Of a DNA stretch of 64,000 bases, positions 40,198 through 47,832 are shown one piece after another. Below the pieces are notes generated by a model, which was not told where the DNA came from, searched no databases, and saw nothing but the letters and a program-made list of their open reading frames with translations. Every line of letters starts with the position of its first letter. The stretch's first letter is position 1. Made by a program: the position numbers and the translations under genes. This DNA comes from DASYTH01 sp045806965 (GTDB lineage Bacteria > Actinomycetota > Actinomycetes > Mycobacteriales > Pseudonocardiaceae): the NCBI GenBank assembly GCA_045806965.1, contig JBJMIG010000044.1:53683-117682 (forward strand). Direction: 5' to 3'.

Positions 40198-41360
40198 TCG
40201 GCCACATACCGGGCGATCTCCAGCGCGCAGGTCGCCGCTGGTGACGGCGCGTTGAGCACGTGCACCTGATGCGGGGCGGTCTCGATGAGGAAGTCGTGCA
40301 CCATCGAGCCGTCCCGCAGCAGGGCCTGCGCGCGTATCCCGGAGCCGGCCGGCACGATGTCCGCAGGCCGTATCGCGGGCACCAGCCGGGCGAGGCTGTC
40401 GGCGAAGCGCCGCCGGGACAGCGACCGCAGCACCTCGTCGAGCGCGGTCCGCGGGTAGCGGCGGGCGAGCCGCCAGAGCCCGGGGAACCGGGCCGCGTCC
40501 GCCAGGTCGCGCGGCGAGATGTCCCACCACCTGTACCCCTCGCGGCTCAGCGCCAGCACCGCGTTGGGCCCGGCGTGCACGCTGCCGTCGAGCATCCGGG
40601 TCAGGTGCACACCGAGGAACGGCAGCGACGCGTCCGGCACCGGATAGATCAGCCCGCGGACCAGGTGCCGGCGGTCCGCACGCAGCTCGTGGTACTCGCC
40701 GCGGAACGGCACGATCCGGGCCTTCGGGGCGAGCCCGGCCAGCCGCGCGATCCGGTCACTGTGCAGTCCGGCACAGTTGACCAGCAGGTCGGCCCGAACT
40801 ACGTCCGATCCGGTGGCCACCTCGACCCCGCTGGGCCGGCCGGGGCGGATCGCCAGCGCCGGGGTCGACAGCCGCAGCTCCGCGCCGGCACCGCGAAGCC
40901 GTCGCACCAGCGCGTCGCACACTCCGGGAAAGTCGATGATCCCGGTGCTGTCCACCCGCAGCGCTCCTACGCAGGCCACCTCCGGCTCGTACTCGCGCGC
41001 CTGCGCCGGTTCGATCAGCTTGGCCGGCACCCCGTTGGCCTCGGCCCGCTCGGCCAGTGCGGCAAGTGCGGGCAGCTCCGACTCGGCCGTGGCCACCACC
41101 AGCTTGCCGCAGACGTCCACCGCGACTCCGTTGGCCCGCGCGAACTCCACGATCGATCGGTTGCCGGCTACCGACATCCGCGCCTTGGACGATCCCGGCT
41201 GGTAGTACAGCCCGGCGTGCACGACGTTGGAGTTGTGGCCGCTCTGGTGGGCCGCCCAGCGGCCTTCCTTCTCGAGCAGGGTCACCTGGTTCCCGCGCCC
41301 GACCAGCTCGTCGGCCACGGCGAGGCCGAGGATTCCGCCACCTATCACGACCGCGTGCAT
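40188..41360 (-). CDS. lhgO: L-2-hydroxyglutarate dehydrogenase/oxidase
   Basis: An FAD-dependent enzyme of the DAO family, 390 residues, that oxidises L-2-hydroxyglutarate to 2-oxoglutarate. It starts with the dinucleotide-binding VVIGGGILGLAVADEL, then SGHNSNVVHAGLYYQPGSSK, DSTGIIDFPGVC and VNCAGLHSDRIA, all typical of LhgO. The C-terminal PAIRPADIVPAGSGIRAQAL also fits. It may act on succinate-producing lysine degradation or as metabolite repair, and electrons probably go to the quinone pool. It overlaps the convergent muramidase gene by 10 bases. Confidence 0.93.
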   Translation of the reverse strand: MHAVVIGGGILGLAVADELVGRGNQVTLLEKEGRWAAHQSGHNSNVVHAGLYYQPGSSKARMSVAGNRSIVEFARANGVAVDVCGKLVVATAESELPALAALAERAEANGVPAKLIEPAQAREYEPEVACVGALRVDSTGIIDFPGVCDALVRRLRGAGAELRLSTPALAIRPGRPSGVEVATGSDVVRADLLVNCAGLHSDRIARLAGLAPKARIVPFRGEYHELRADRRHLVRGLIYPVPDASLPFLGVHLTRMLDGSVHAGPNAVLALSREGYRWWDISPRDLADAARFPGLWRLARRYPRTALDEVLRSLSRRRFADSLARLVPAIRPADIVPAGSGIRAQALLRDGSMVHDFLIETAPHQVHVLNAPSPAATCALEIARYVADQV

Positions 41361-41443
41361 CCCAGCAGCCTAGGCGCCGCCGTGGCCCGGCTGCCGGGCG
41401 TCGACCGCCCCGGTCAGCCGTACGGGGAGATCCCGGTCAGCCG

Positions 41444-42382
41444 TCATCGACGACGGAGAACCGCCTTGATGGTGGCTCGGCCGGGACCGGCGGACACGGC
41501 CGACGAGACCGACGAGATGATCCCGGTCGGACGAAGGACCTCGGCGACCTTCATCTCCAACGGGCGCGGCCGCGGCGCGCGGTGTGCCCGCAGCAACAGT
41601 TGCCGATGCGCCGAGGTGGCCAGCTCGTCGAGCCCGACCAGGTCGAGGCGCGCGACGTCGAAACCGGCGGAGTTGGCGGTGGTGGTGAGCGTCTCAGGTG
41701 AGAAGAACGTCAGGTGGCGAGGGGGATCCCAGTAGTACCAGGCGCTGCCCAGCCGTTTCGCCAGCCGGGATTCGATGTTGGGCACGACCAGTGACACGTA
41801 GTCGACCTCTGCCTCGGCGAAGGCCGCCAGCAGCGCCCGCGGCTCGAGAACGTGCTCGAGCACGTGCCGCATCGTGATCGCGTTGAGCCGGGGCAGGTCG
41901 CCAAGGAACCCCTTGACATCGAGATCGGGCGCGTACTGGTGATAAGGAACACCGGGGACCGACCAACGCTCCTCGGGGTAGAGGTCGGCCGCGTAGCAGT
42001 CGTAGCCGGCCGCGGTCAACACCCGCGCCAGCGAGCCGTCGCCGGCGCCGAAGTCGAGGATGGTGGCTCCGGCCGGCACGAACGCGGCAAGTGCCTTCAC
42101 CTCGCGACGCATCATGACCGCCCGAGCCTTGACGATCAGTGCGCTCGGTGAGCGATGCATGATCGCACCGGCCGGGTTGTCGTAGTAGCGCCCAAGCTCG
42201 GACGCGATCGGGGCGTCGGAGATGTAGACGAGATCGCACCCCGCACAGCGGCGAACCTCGAAGTCCTCCGCCGAGATGTGGTCCGTGACCACGCGCACCG
42301 GGGTGCTCGTGGTGCCGCCGCACCCCGGGCACGGCCGATTGGAGAGACGCACGGCGGGTGTCTGGCCAGTCGTCGCTGTCAC
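41444..42382 (-). CDS. zinc-ribbon class I SAM-dependent methyltransferase
   Basis: A 312-residue protein. An N-terminal zinc ribbon (CPGCGG and RRCAGCD, residues ~18-51) precedes a Rossmann methyltransferase with motif I ILDFGAGDGSLARVL, and HVLEHVLEPRALLAAF. The pattern, with PPRHLTFFSPETL, is shared by sugar and polysaccharide methyltransferases, including C-methyltransferases of deoxysugar pathways. It is divergent from gmhA and close to a GT9 gene, so it probably methylates a sugar of the surface polymer made here (inference). Confidence 0.85.
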   Translation of the reverse strand: MTATTGQTPAVRLSNRPCPGCGGTTSTPVRVVTDHISAEDFEVRRCAGCDLVYISDAPIASELGRYYDNPAGAIMHRSPSALIVKARAVMMRREVKALAAFVPAGATILDFGAGDGSLARVLTAAGYDCYAADLYPEERWSVPGVPYHQYAPDLDVKGFLGDLPRLNAITMRHVLEHVLEPRALLAAFAEAEVDYVSLVVPNIESRLAKRLGSAWYYWDPPRHLTFFSPETLTTTANSAGFDVARLDLVGLDELATSAHRQLLLRAHRAPRPRPLEMKVAEVLRPTGIISSVSSAVSAGPGRATIKAVLRRR

Positions 42383-42518
42383 GGCAGCGGACTATACGCG
42401 GTGACCAGCCAGTTGAGACGCGAGCCCACCGGGGGCGGTTCGGCGGGCCGGCCGGGGTGCCTAGGATGGGCCGGGTCGCCGGCAGCCGGAAATTGGTCAA
42501 TATCGTGAGGGAGCAAGG

Positions 42519-43112
42519 GTGAGCGAGATTCTCAGCATGGCCATGAAGGAGACGGCCGACCGTCTCCTGAGGTTGGCCTCGGACACCGGCTTCCAGCGCA
42601 CCGTCGAGCGTGCCGGGGATCTGCTCGCCGATGCGTTCGCGGCTGAAAAAGCCGTTTTCGCCTGTGGCAACGGCGGCTCGATGTGTGACGCCATGCACTT
42701 CGCGGAGGAGCTCTCGGGGCGGTTCCGCGAGAACCGGCCACCGCTGCCCGCCTCCGCGATCTCGGATCCCGCGTACCTCACCTGCACCGCCAACGACTTC
42801 GGCTACCAGCATGTGTTCTCGCGATACCTCCAGGCGCACGCCCGTGCGGGTGACGTCCTCATCGCCCTGAGCACGAGCGGTCGAAGCGCGAACATCATCG
42901 CCGCCGCCGAGACCGTCCGGGCCAAGGGCGGCAAGGTGATCTCATTGACCGGCCGGTCGGGCAGCGATCTCGGCGCACTCGCCGACGTCGACCTGTGCGT
43001 GGGGACCACGGAGTACGCCGACCGGGCCCAGGAAATCCACATCTTGCTGCTGCACTCGCTGGTACAGATGGTGGAGCAGCGGCTGTTCGCGGGGGTGGGT
43101 GCCGACTCGTGA
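42519..43112 (+). CDS. gmhA: sedoheptulose-7-phosphate isomerase
   Basis: Converts sedoheptulose-7-phosphate to D-glycero-D-manno-heptose-7-phosphate, the first step of ADP- or GDP-heptose synthesis. The 197-residue SIS protein has CGNGGSMCDAMHFAEELSG (metal ligands H60 and E64), LSTSGRSANIIAAAE (phosphate loop) and the C-terminal EIHILLLHSLVQMVE (Gln and His ligands). GTG 42519 follows GGGAGCAAGG. It overlaps the GT9 gene by four bases (GTGA). Heptose genes beside arabinogalactan genes suggest a heptose in the envelope or in a capsule. Confidence 0.93.
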   Translation: MSEILSMAMKETADRLLRLASDTGFQRTVERAGDLLADAFAAEKAVFACGNGGSMCDAMHFAEELSGRFRENRPPLPASAISDPAYLTCTANDFGYQHVFSRYLQAHARAGDVLIALSTSGRSANIIAAAETVRAKGGKVISLTGRSGSDLGALADVDLCVGTTEYADRAQEIHILLLHSLVQMVEQRLFAGVGADS

Positions 43113-44149
43113 TCGGGAAGTCCGGTGAGGGGCTGAAAGGCCTCGACCCCTTGCTGACTCCGGGGTTCGGCCTGGCCGTGCGCGCCCTCCACCGGCGCAA
43201 AGCCGCGCCCGACGCAACCCAGGCCCTGGTGGTCCGGCCGGGAGGCCTTGGCGACCTGGTCATCGCCCACCTCGCCGCCGAGCGGCTCGGTGTCGCCGAC
43301 CGGGTGACCTGGCTCATTGAGCGACGTTCCGCGGCCTGGGCCAAGTACCGGGGCCTGCCGTACCTGAACTATGACGAGGACCCGCTGCGCGCCGCGCGCG
43401 GGATCTCGTCGCGGTTCCCCCTCGTGATCAACACCGAGCAGCGGTTCGGGCTGTCGATGACCGCCGCGCGGTGGGCCGCGGCGCGGGGCGGAACCGTCGT
43501 CGGCTTCGAGACCAACCGGGGCGCCCGACTCGCGGATCGGCTGGTGTCCTACGACTGGGACCGGTCACACGAGTTGGCCGAGTTCTCCCGAATCCTCGCG
43601 GAGTCATTCGGGCTGCCGATGCCGCCCGTCGGCGCGATCGACCGGCGCCGCCCTTCCGACGACACGATCGTGGTCGCCCTCGGCGGCACACACAGTCCGT
43701 CGCGCGCGCTGTCCCCCCGCGACTGGGCGTCCTGGCTGCTGCCCTTGATCGGCTCCCACGAGGTCCTGCTGACCGCCGGACCCATGGAGCGCGAGCTGGC
43801 GGCTGAGCTGCTGGATCAGCTCGGCGGGCAGGCGACGTTGTTCAAGGGCTCGTTCGACGAGGTCGTCGACCGCATTGCCACCGCGGAGCGCGTGGTGACC
43901 ATCGACGGGGGTCTCGTCCACGTCGCGTCGTATTTCGGTGTGCCGTGCGACGTGCTGTTCACGGCCGGACGGTCGTCGAAGTGGGCCCCGCTGGGGCGCG
44001 GCTCACGAGTGCATCGCCGGCACGATCTTTCCTGCCAACCGTGCACCGTGTTCGGCCAGGTGCCGCCCTGTCCGTTCGGCTACCTGTGCCGCCACGGAAT
44101 CCCCGAAACCCTCGCCATCGACCCGGTGGAGACGGCGTCCCGCACCTGA
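43109..44149 (+). CDS. GT9 (heptosyltransferase) family glycosyltransferase
   Basis: A 346-residue GT-B enzyme. N-terminal VVRPGGLGDLVIAHLAAERL and C-terminal VVTIDGGLVHVASYFGVP are the two characteristic nucleotide-sugar and acceptor signatures. A cysteine-rich segment, LSCQPCTVFGQVPPCPFGY, is typical of some heptosyltransferases. GT9 enzymes normally use ADP-heptose, matching the flanking gmhA and hldE. No LPS exists in this kind of organism, so the acceptor is probably a wall or capsule glycan (inference). Start GTG 43109 overlaps the gmhA stop (GTGA). Confidence 0.88.
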   Translation: MIGKSGEGLKGLDPLLTPGFGLAVRALHRRKAAPDATQALVVRPGGLGDLVIAHLAAERLGVADRVTWLIERRSAAWAKYRGLPYLNYDEDPLRAARGISSRFPLVINTEQRFGLSMTAARWAAARGGTVVGFETNRGARLADRLVSYDWDRSHELAEFSRILAESFGLPMPPVGAIDRRRPSDDTIVVALGGTHSPSRALSPRDWASWLLPLIGSHEVLLTAGPMERELAAELLDQLGGQATLFKGSFDEVVDRIATAERVVTIDGGLVHVASYFGVPCDVLFTAGRSSKWAPLGRGSRVHRRHDLSCQPCTVFGQVPPCPFGYLCRHGIPETLAIDPVETASRT

Positions 44150-44173
44150 CAAAGTGCTACCGCGTGTCGTGAG

Positions 44174-45637
44174 TCAGGTGGCGCTGACCAACTTCGTGGT
44201 GCTCAGCCCATCGACCAGATTCACGATGTGCACGCGTCCACCCCACTCTTTGACCTCTGGGGCGCCGACCACGTCGTCAGCCGTGTAGTCGCCGCCCTTG
44301 ACGATGACGTCGGGGCGGATGGCGCGGATCAGATCGATGGGCGTGTCCTGTTCGAACGCCGTCGCGTAGTCCACGAAGCGAACGGCGGCCATCACGGTGA
44401 GCCGGTCGGCCAAGGACTGCAGCGGTCGGGTCGGTCCCTTGAGCCGCTGCACGCTCTCATCGGAGTTCAGCCCGACGACGAGCACGTCGCCCTGGGCACG
44501 AGCCTCCTCAAGCAGCGAGACGTGCCCGCGGTGCAGCAAATCGAAGCACCCGTTGGCGAACACGATGCGGGCGCCGGCGTTGCGCCGCAGCTCAACCAGG
44601 CGACTGAGGCGCTGCCAGTCCTGGACGATGTGCGGTGACTCGGCGGGCAACGTGAGCCGAACGATCTCATTGAAGATCTCCGCGGCGGTCACGAGCGCGG
44701 TGCCGAACTTGGCACAGGCCAGGCCGGCCGCGACGTTGCCGAGCTGCACGGCGACCCGGATGGACAGTCCGCTCGCGAGCGAGCTCGCAATCGTGGCGAT
44801 CATGGTGTCGCCCGCGCCCGAAACGTCCGAGACCTCGCGCGCCCGCGTGCCGAAGCGTTCGACAGTGCCACCGCGCGGCGCGAGCACGACGCCGTCGGCG
44901 GCCATCGAAACGACGAAGTTGTCGACGTCGGTCCGGCCGTGCAAGGTCGCGGTGAGCTCCTCGACTCCGTCGGGCTTGCCGTTCGCGGACCCGGCCATCC
45001 GCTTGGCTTCTGCGAGGTTCGGCTTGACCACGGTCGCACCCGAGTAGTGGTCGAGCGCTGTCCCCTTGGGATCCACCACGACAGGGAGGCCGAGCCGGCG
45101 CGCGACCGCGACGACCGCGCGCGCCATCGACGGGGTGACCGTGCCCTTGGCGTAGTCGGAGATGACGACGCCGTCGAGGCCCTCTTCGGCGAGCAGCTCG
45201 ATCCGTTGGACGACCCGTGCGACGTCCTGGTCGTCTGCCGGAGACCAACGTTCCCGGTCGATCCGGAGCAGTTGCTGGCTACCCGATACGACCCGCTGCT
45301 TCAGCGTGGTCGGCACGCCTTGCTTGCGCAGGGCGGTGTCCAAGGTCACCCCGGCGTCCTGGCAGAGCGTGGCCAACCGGTCCCCGGCCACGTCATCGCC
45401 GAAGATCCCGCACACGATCGCCGTGCAGCCGAGTGCGCCGATGTTGGCGGCCACGTTGGCGGCCCCCCCGAGTACGGTGCGCTCATCACCGGCCAGCACG
45501 ATCGGGACGGGAGCCTCGGGGGAGACCCGGTCGACCGACCCCGCCAGATACTGGTCGAGCATGAGGTCCCCGAGCACGAAGATCGAGGCGCCCTCGAAAC
45601 CAAGTACCACGTCAGGGTGCAGGTCAAGCTCGGGCAT
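44174..45637 (-). CDS. hldE: bifunctional heptose-7-P kinase / heptose-1-P adenylyltransferase
   Basis: Two domains in 487 residues. The N-terminal PfkB-type kinase (~1-320) has LGGAANVAANIGALGC and the anion-hole DVSGAGDTMIA; it phosphorylates heptose-7-P at C1. The C-terminal nucleotidyltransferase (~350-487) has FANGCFDLLHRGHVSLLEEA with the HxGH signature and forms ADP-heptose. Between these steps a phosphatase (GmhB) is needed; none of the canonical type is present, though a HAD gene lies divergently at 45742. HldD epimerase is also absent, so the D,D form may be used. ATG 45637 is preferred over TTG 45664. Confidence 0.94.
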   Translation of the reverse strand: MPELDLHPDVVLGFEGASIFVLGDLMLDQYLAGSVDRVSPEAPVPIVLAGDERTVLGGAANVAANIGALGCTAIVCGIFGDDVAGDRLATLCQDAGVTLDTALRKQGVPTTLKQRVVSGSQQLLRIDRERWSPADDQDVARVVQRIELLAEEGLDGVVISDYAKGTVTPSMARAVVAVARRLGLPVVVDPKGTALDHYSGATVVKPNLAEAKRMAGSANGKPDGVEELTATLHGRTDVDNFVVSMAADGVVLAPRGGTVERFGTRAREVSDVSGAGDTMIATIASSLASGLSIRVAVQLGNVAAGLACAKFGTALVTAAEIFNEIVRLTLPAESPHIVQDWQRLSRLVELRRNAGARIVFANGCFDLLHRGHVSLLEEARAQGDVLVVGLNSDESVQRLKGPTRPLQSLADRLTVMAAVRFVDYATAFEQDTPIDLIRAIRPDVIVKGGDYTADDVVGAPEVKEWGGRVHIVNLVDGLSTTKLVSAT

Positions 45638-45741
45638 GGCGTCCTGGGGCAACGTCGTCTCCAACTCGTGGCTCTACGGTCTGCGACAATAGCAACGCCG
45701 CGCAGGCTCGGCGGATCCGGCAGCACGCGAGGAACAAGGGA

Positions 45742-46392
45742 TTGCTACCAACTCTGAATGCTCTGCTCGGCGCCCAGGCGCGGCACGTTCCGCTGGTGGT
45801 CGACTTCGACGGAACCCTGTGTTGCGCGGATACGCTGCTGTGGCTGCGACAGCGCTGTGTGACCGGACGTGGCGAGCTCGAGGAGGGCCGGGTCCGGGCA
45901 CGTACGGTGAGCAAGCAGGCGGAAAAGGTGTATCTCTGGCATCAGGTCGGCCTTCCGGTCGAGGAGTTGCCCTACGAAACCGACCTGATCGACGCGCTCA
46001 AGGCCGAGCGGGCCACCGGCCGCGCGGTCGTCCTGGCCACCGGGTCAGCGCGAGGTTTCGCCGAGGCGGTAGCCGACCATCTGGGGATCTTTGACCGTGC
46101 CATGGGAACCGACGAGTCGGTCAACATGACCGGTGTTCGCAAGAGTGCGGCGCTGCAACGAGCGTTCGGGCAGCGCGGCTTCGACTACGTCGGCGACAGC
46201 GCCGCCGACGTTCCGGTGTGGCAGAGCGCCGGTCAGGGAATTCTTCTCGACCGCCCGGGAGCACCGGCGTTCGCCGTCCCGGACAACGTTGTCCGGGTGC
46301 GGTCTGCCCGGGCTCTTGAGCCCTTTCCCACCGCACTCCGCCTGAATCCCCTGGCCGCGGTCGACCCGGTGAGCACCGGGCACTACCACTAG
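45742..46392 (+). CDS. HAD-family phosphatase
   Basis: A 216-residue haloacid-dehalogenase-fold protein: motif I LVVDFDGTLCCADT, motif II VLATGSARGF and motif IV YVGDSAADVPVWQSAG. The last motif is the one seen in the N-terminal half of some HAD-UbiA fusion proteins, and here the gene converges on ubiA with a four-base overlap. Two roles fit: a phosphatase acting with the prenyltransferase, or the missing GmhB step in heptose synthesis, as hldE is the other neighbour. The sequence does not look like canonical GmhB. TTG 45742 is the only upstream start in frame. Confidence 0.75.
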   Translation: MLPTLNALLGAQARHVPLVVDFDGTLCCADTLLWLRQRCVTGRGELEEGRVRARTVSKQAEKVYLWHQVGLPVEELPYETDLIDALKAERATGRAVVLATGSARGFAEAVADHLGIFDRAMGTDESVNMTGVRKSAALQRAFGQRGFDYVGDSAADVPVWQSAGQGILLDRPGAPAFAVPDNVVRVRSARALEPFPTALRLNPLAAVDPVSTGHYH

Positions 46393-47297
46393 AAGTAGAC
46401 GCCCGCGGCAAGGGCGGCGAGCCAGGCCACGCCGAGAATCTGCAGGACCCGGTCGCTCAGGGCGATCTCCTCCGGCTCACCGGCCTTGCCGCCATCCACG
46501 TCCACCGCATAACGCAGCACGGCGACCACGAACGGCACCATCGAGATCACCGGCCACACCGAGCCGGAGACCTGGCGCATCTGGAACGACCACAGCGCGT
46601 ACGTCATGATCAGCAACGCGGCGGACGCGGTCCAGACGAACCGCAGGTAAGAGGCGGAGTAGCCATGCAGCGACCGGCGGATCTGGGCTCCGGTCTGCTC
46701 GGCCATCACGAACTCGGCGTAGCGCTTGCCGGACACCATGAACAGCGAGCCGAACCCGGCGACCAGCAGGAACCATTGGGACAGCGGGATTCCCGACGCC
46801 GCACCGCCGGCGATCGCGCGCATCAGGAAGCCGGAGGAGACGATGCAGATGTCGATCACCGGTTGGTGCTTGAGCCAGAAGCAGTACGACAGCTGGACGG
46901 CCTCGTACACCGCGACGACGATGACCAGCGGCCAGGAGGCGACCGCCGCCACCGCCAGCGCTCCGGCGAACAGCACAATGGCCACGGCCACCGCGACGGA
47001 CGGTGGCACGATGCCCGCGGCGATCGCCCGGAACCGTTTCTTCGGATGCGCCCGGTCCGCCTCGATGTCGTGTACGTCGTTGATCAGGTAGATGCCGGAC
47101 GCCGCGAGCGAGAACGCGACGAACGCAAGGATCGAGCCGAGCAGCACGTCCGCCGTGCCGAGTAGGCCCGAGGCCAGCGGCGCGGCCAGGACCAGCACGT
47201 TCTTCAGCCACTGCCGAGGGCGCACCGCGCTCAGCAGACCCGGCAGGAGCGCGCCGGATCGCGCGGGCGCGGATTCCGGACTAGTCACGGTGCTCAT
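46389..47297 (-). CDS. ubiA: decaprenyl-phosphate phosphoribosyltransferase
   Basis: A 302-residue polytopic UbiA-fold enzyme with about nine helices. The first Asp-rich motif is YLINDVHDIEADRAHPKKRF; the N-terminus reads LLSAVRPRQWLKNVLVLAAPL. This pattern belongs to DPPR synthase (Rv3806c type), which joins PRPP and decaprenyl phosphate in the first membrane step toward decaprenyl-phospho-arabinose. ATG 47297 has GGAGGAG upstream and overlaps the PAP2 stop (ATGA). It is the last gene of the emb-PAP2-ubiA operon. Confidence 0.92.
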   Translation of the reverse strand: MSTVTSPESAPARSGALLPGLLSAVRPRQWLKNVLVLAAPLASGLLGTADVLLGSILAFVAFSLAASGIYLINDVHDIEADRAHPKKRFRAIAAGIVPPSVAVAVAIVLFAGALAVAAVASWPLVIVVAVYEAVQLSYCFWLKHQPVIDICIVSSGFLMRAIAGGAASGIPLSQWFLLVAGFGSLFMVSGKRYAEFVMAEQTGAQIRRSLHGYSASYLRFVWTASAALLIMTYALWSFQMRQVSGSVWPVISMVPFVVAVLRYAVDVDGGKAGEPEEIALSDRVLQILGVAWLAALAAGVYF

Positions 47298-47818
47298 GTC
47301 TCCTCCACTACGTCCGGTCCGGAACGTGGCAGCCTGCGCAGCGCCAGCCATCCGACTAGTCCGCCGAGCGCCGATCCAGCCAGCACATCGGTCGGGTAGT
47401 GCACGCCGAGTACCAGCCTGGACAACAGCATGGGTGGGACCAACACCGGGGTCAGCCGGCGTCCGGTGAGCCGGCCGTACAGCACGGCCGCCGCGGTGGT
47501 GGACGCGGCGTGCGATGACGGGAAGGAGAGCCGGCTCGGCGTCCCGACCAGCACCTGGACCTCCGGATCAGCCGGGCGGGTCCGGCGGACCAGCCGCTTG
47601 ACGCCGATCGAGGCGCCGTGCGTGAACGCCACCGCCGCGGCCGCGGTGAGCCACTCCCGGCGGCGCGTGCGGTCCAGCGTCGCGCCAAGCGCGCCCAGCG
47701 CCAGCCAACCGCCGGCGTGCTCGCCGAACAGCGACAAGCCACGCGCCGCGGAGACCATGGGTGGCCGTGCCGAACGCCGCTGTACCGCCTTCAACAAGCC
47801 GATCTCGGTCAGCGCCAT
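47294..47818 (-). CDS. PAP2-family phosphatase (decaprenyl-phosphoryl-5-phosphoribose type)
   Basis: A 174-residue membrane protein with the three PAP2 motifs: KRLVRRTRP, SFPSSHA and SRLVLGVHYPTD. The placement between emb and ubiA equals Rv3807c, proposed to dephosphorylate decaprenyl-phosphoryl-5-phosphoribose before its epimerisation to the arabinose donor (from memory). ATG 47818 has GAGGAACGGC upstream. It overlaps ubiA by four bases and starts 14 bases after the arabinosyltransferase stop, so the three are surely one operon. Confidence 0.88.
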   Translation of the reverse strand: MALTEIGLLKAVQRRSARPPMVSAARGLSLFGEHAGGWLALGALGATLDRTRRREWLTAAAAVAFTHGASIGVKRLVRRTRPADPEVQVLVGTPSRLSFPSSHAASTTAAAVLYGRLTGRRLTPVLVPPMLLSRLVLGVHYPTDVLAGSALGGLVGWLALRRLPRSGPDVVEET

Positions 47819-47832
47819 GCCGTTCCTCATTC

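Noticed and set aside
37246..40530. A 1094-codon open frame on the minus strand opposite serS and the muramidase gene
   Set aside because: It mirrors the codon structure and repeats of the plus-strand genes; composition is Arg/Gly/Pro/Ala-biased and no domain is visible.
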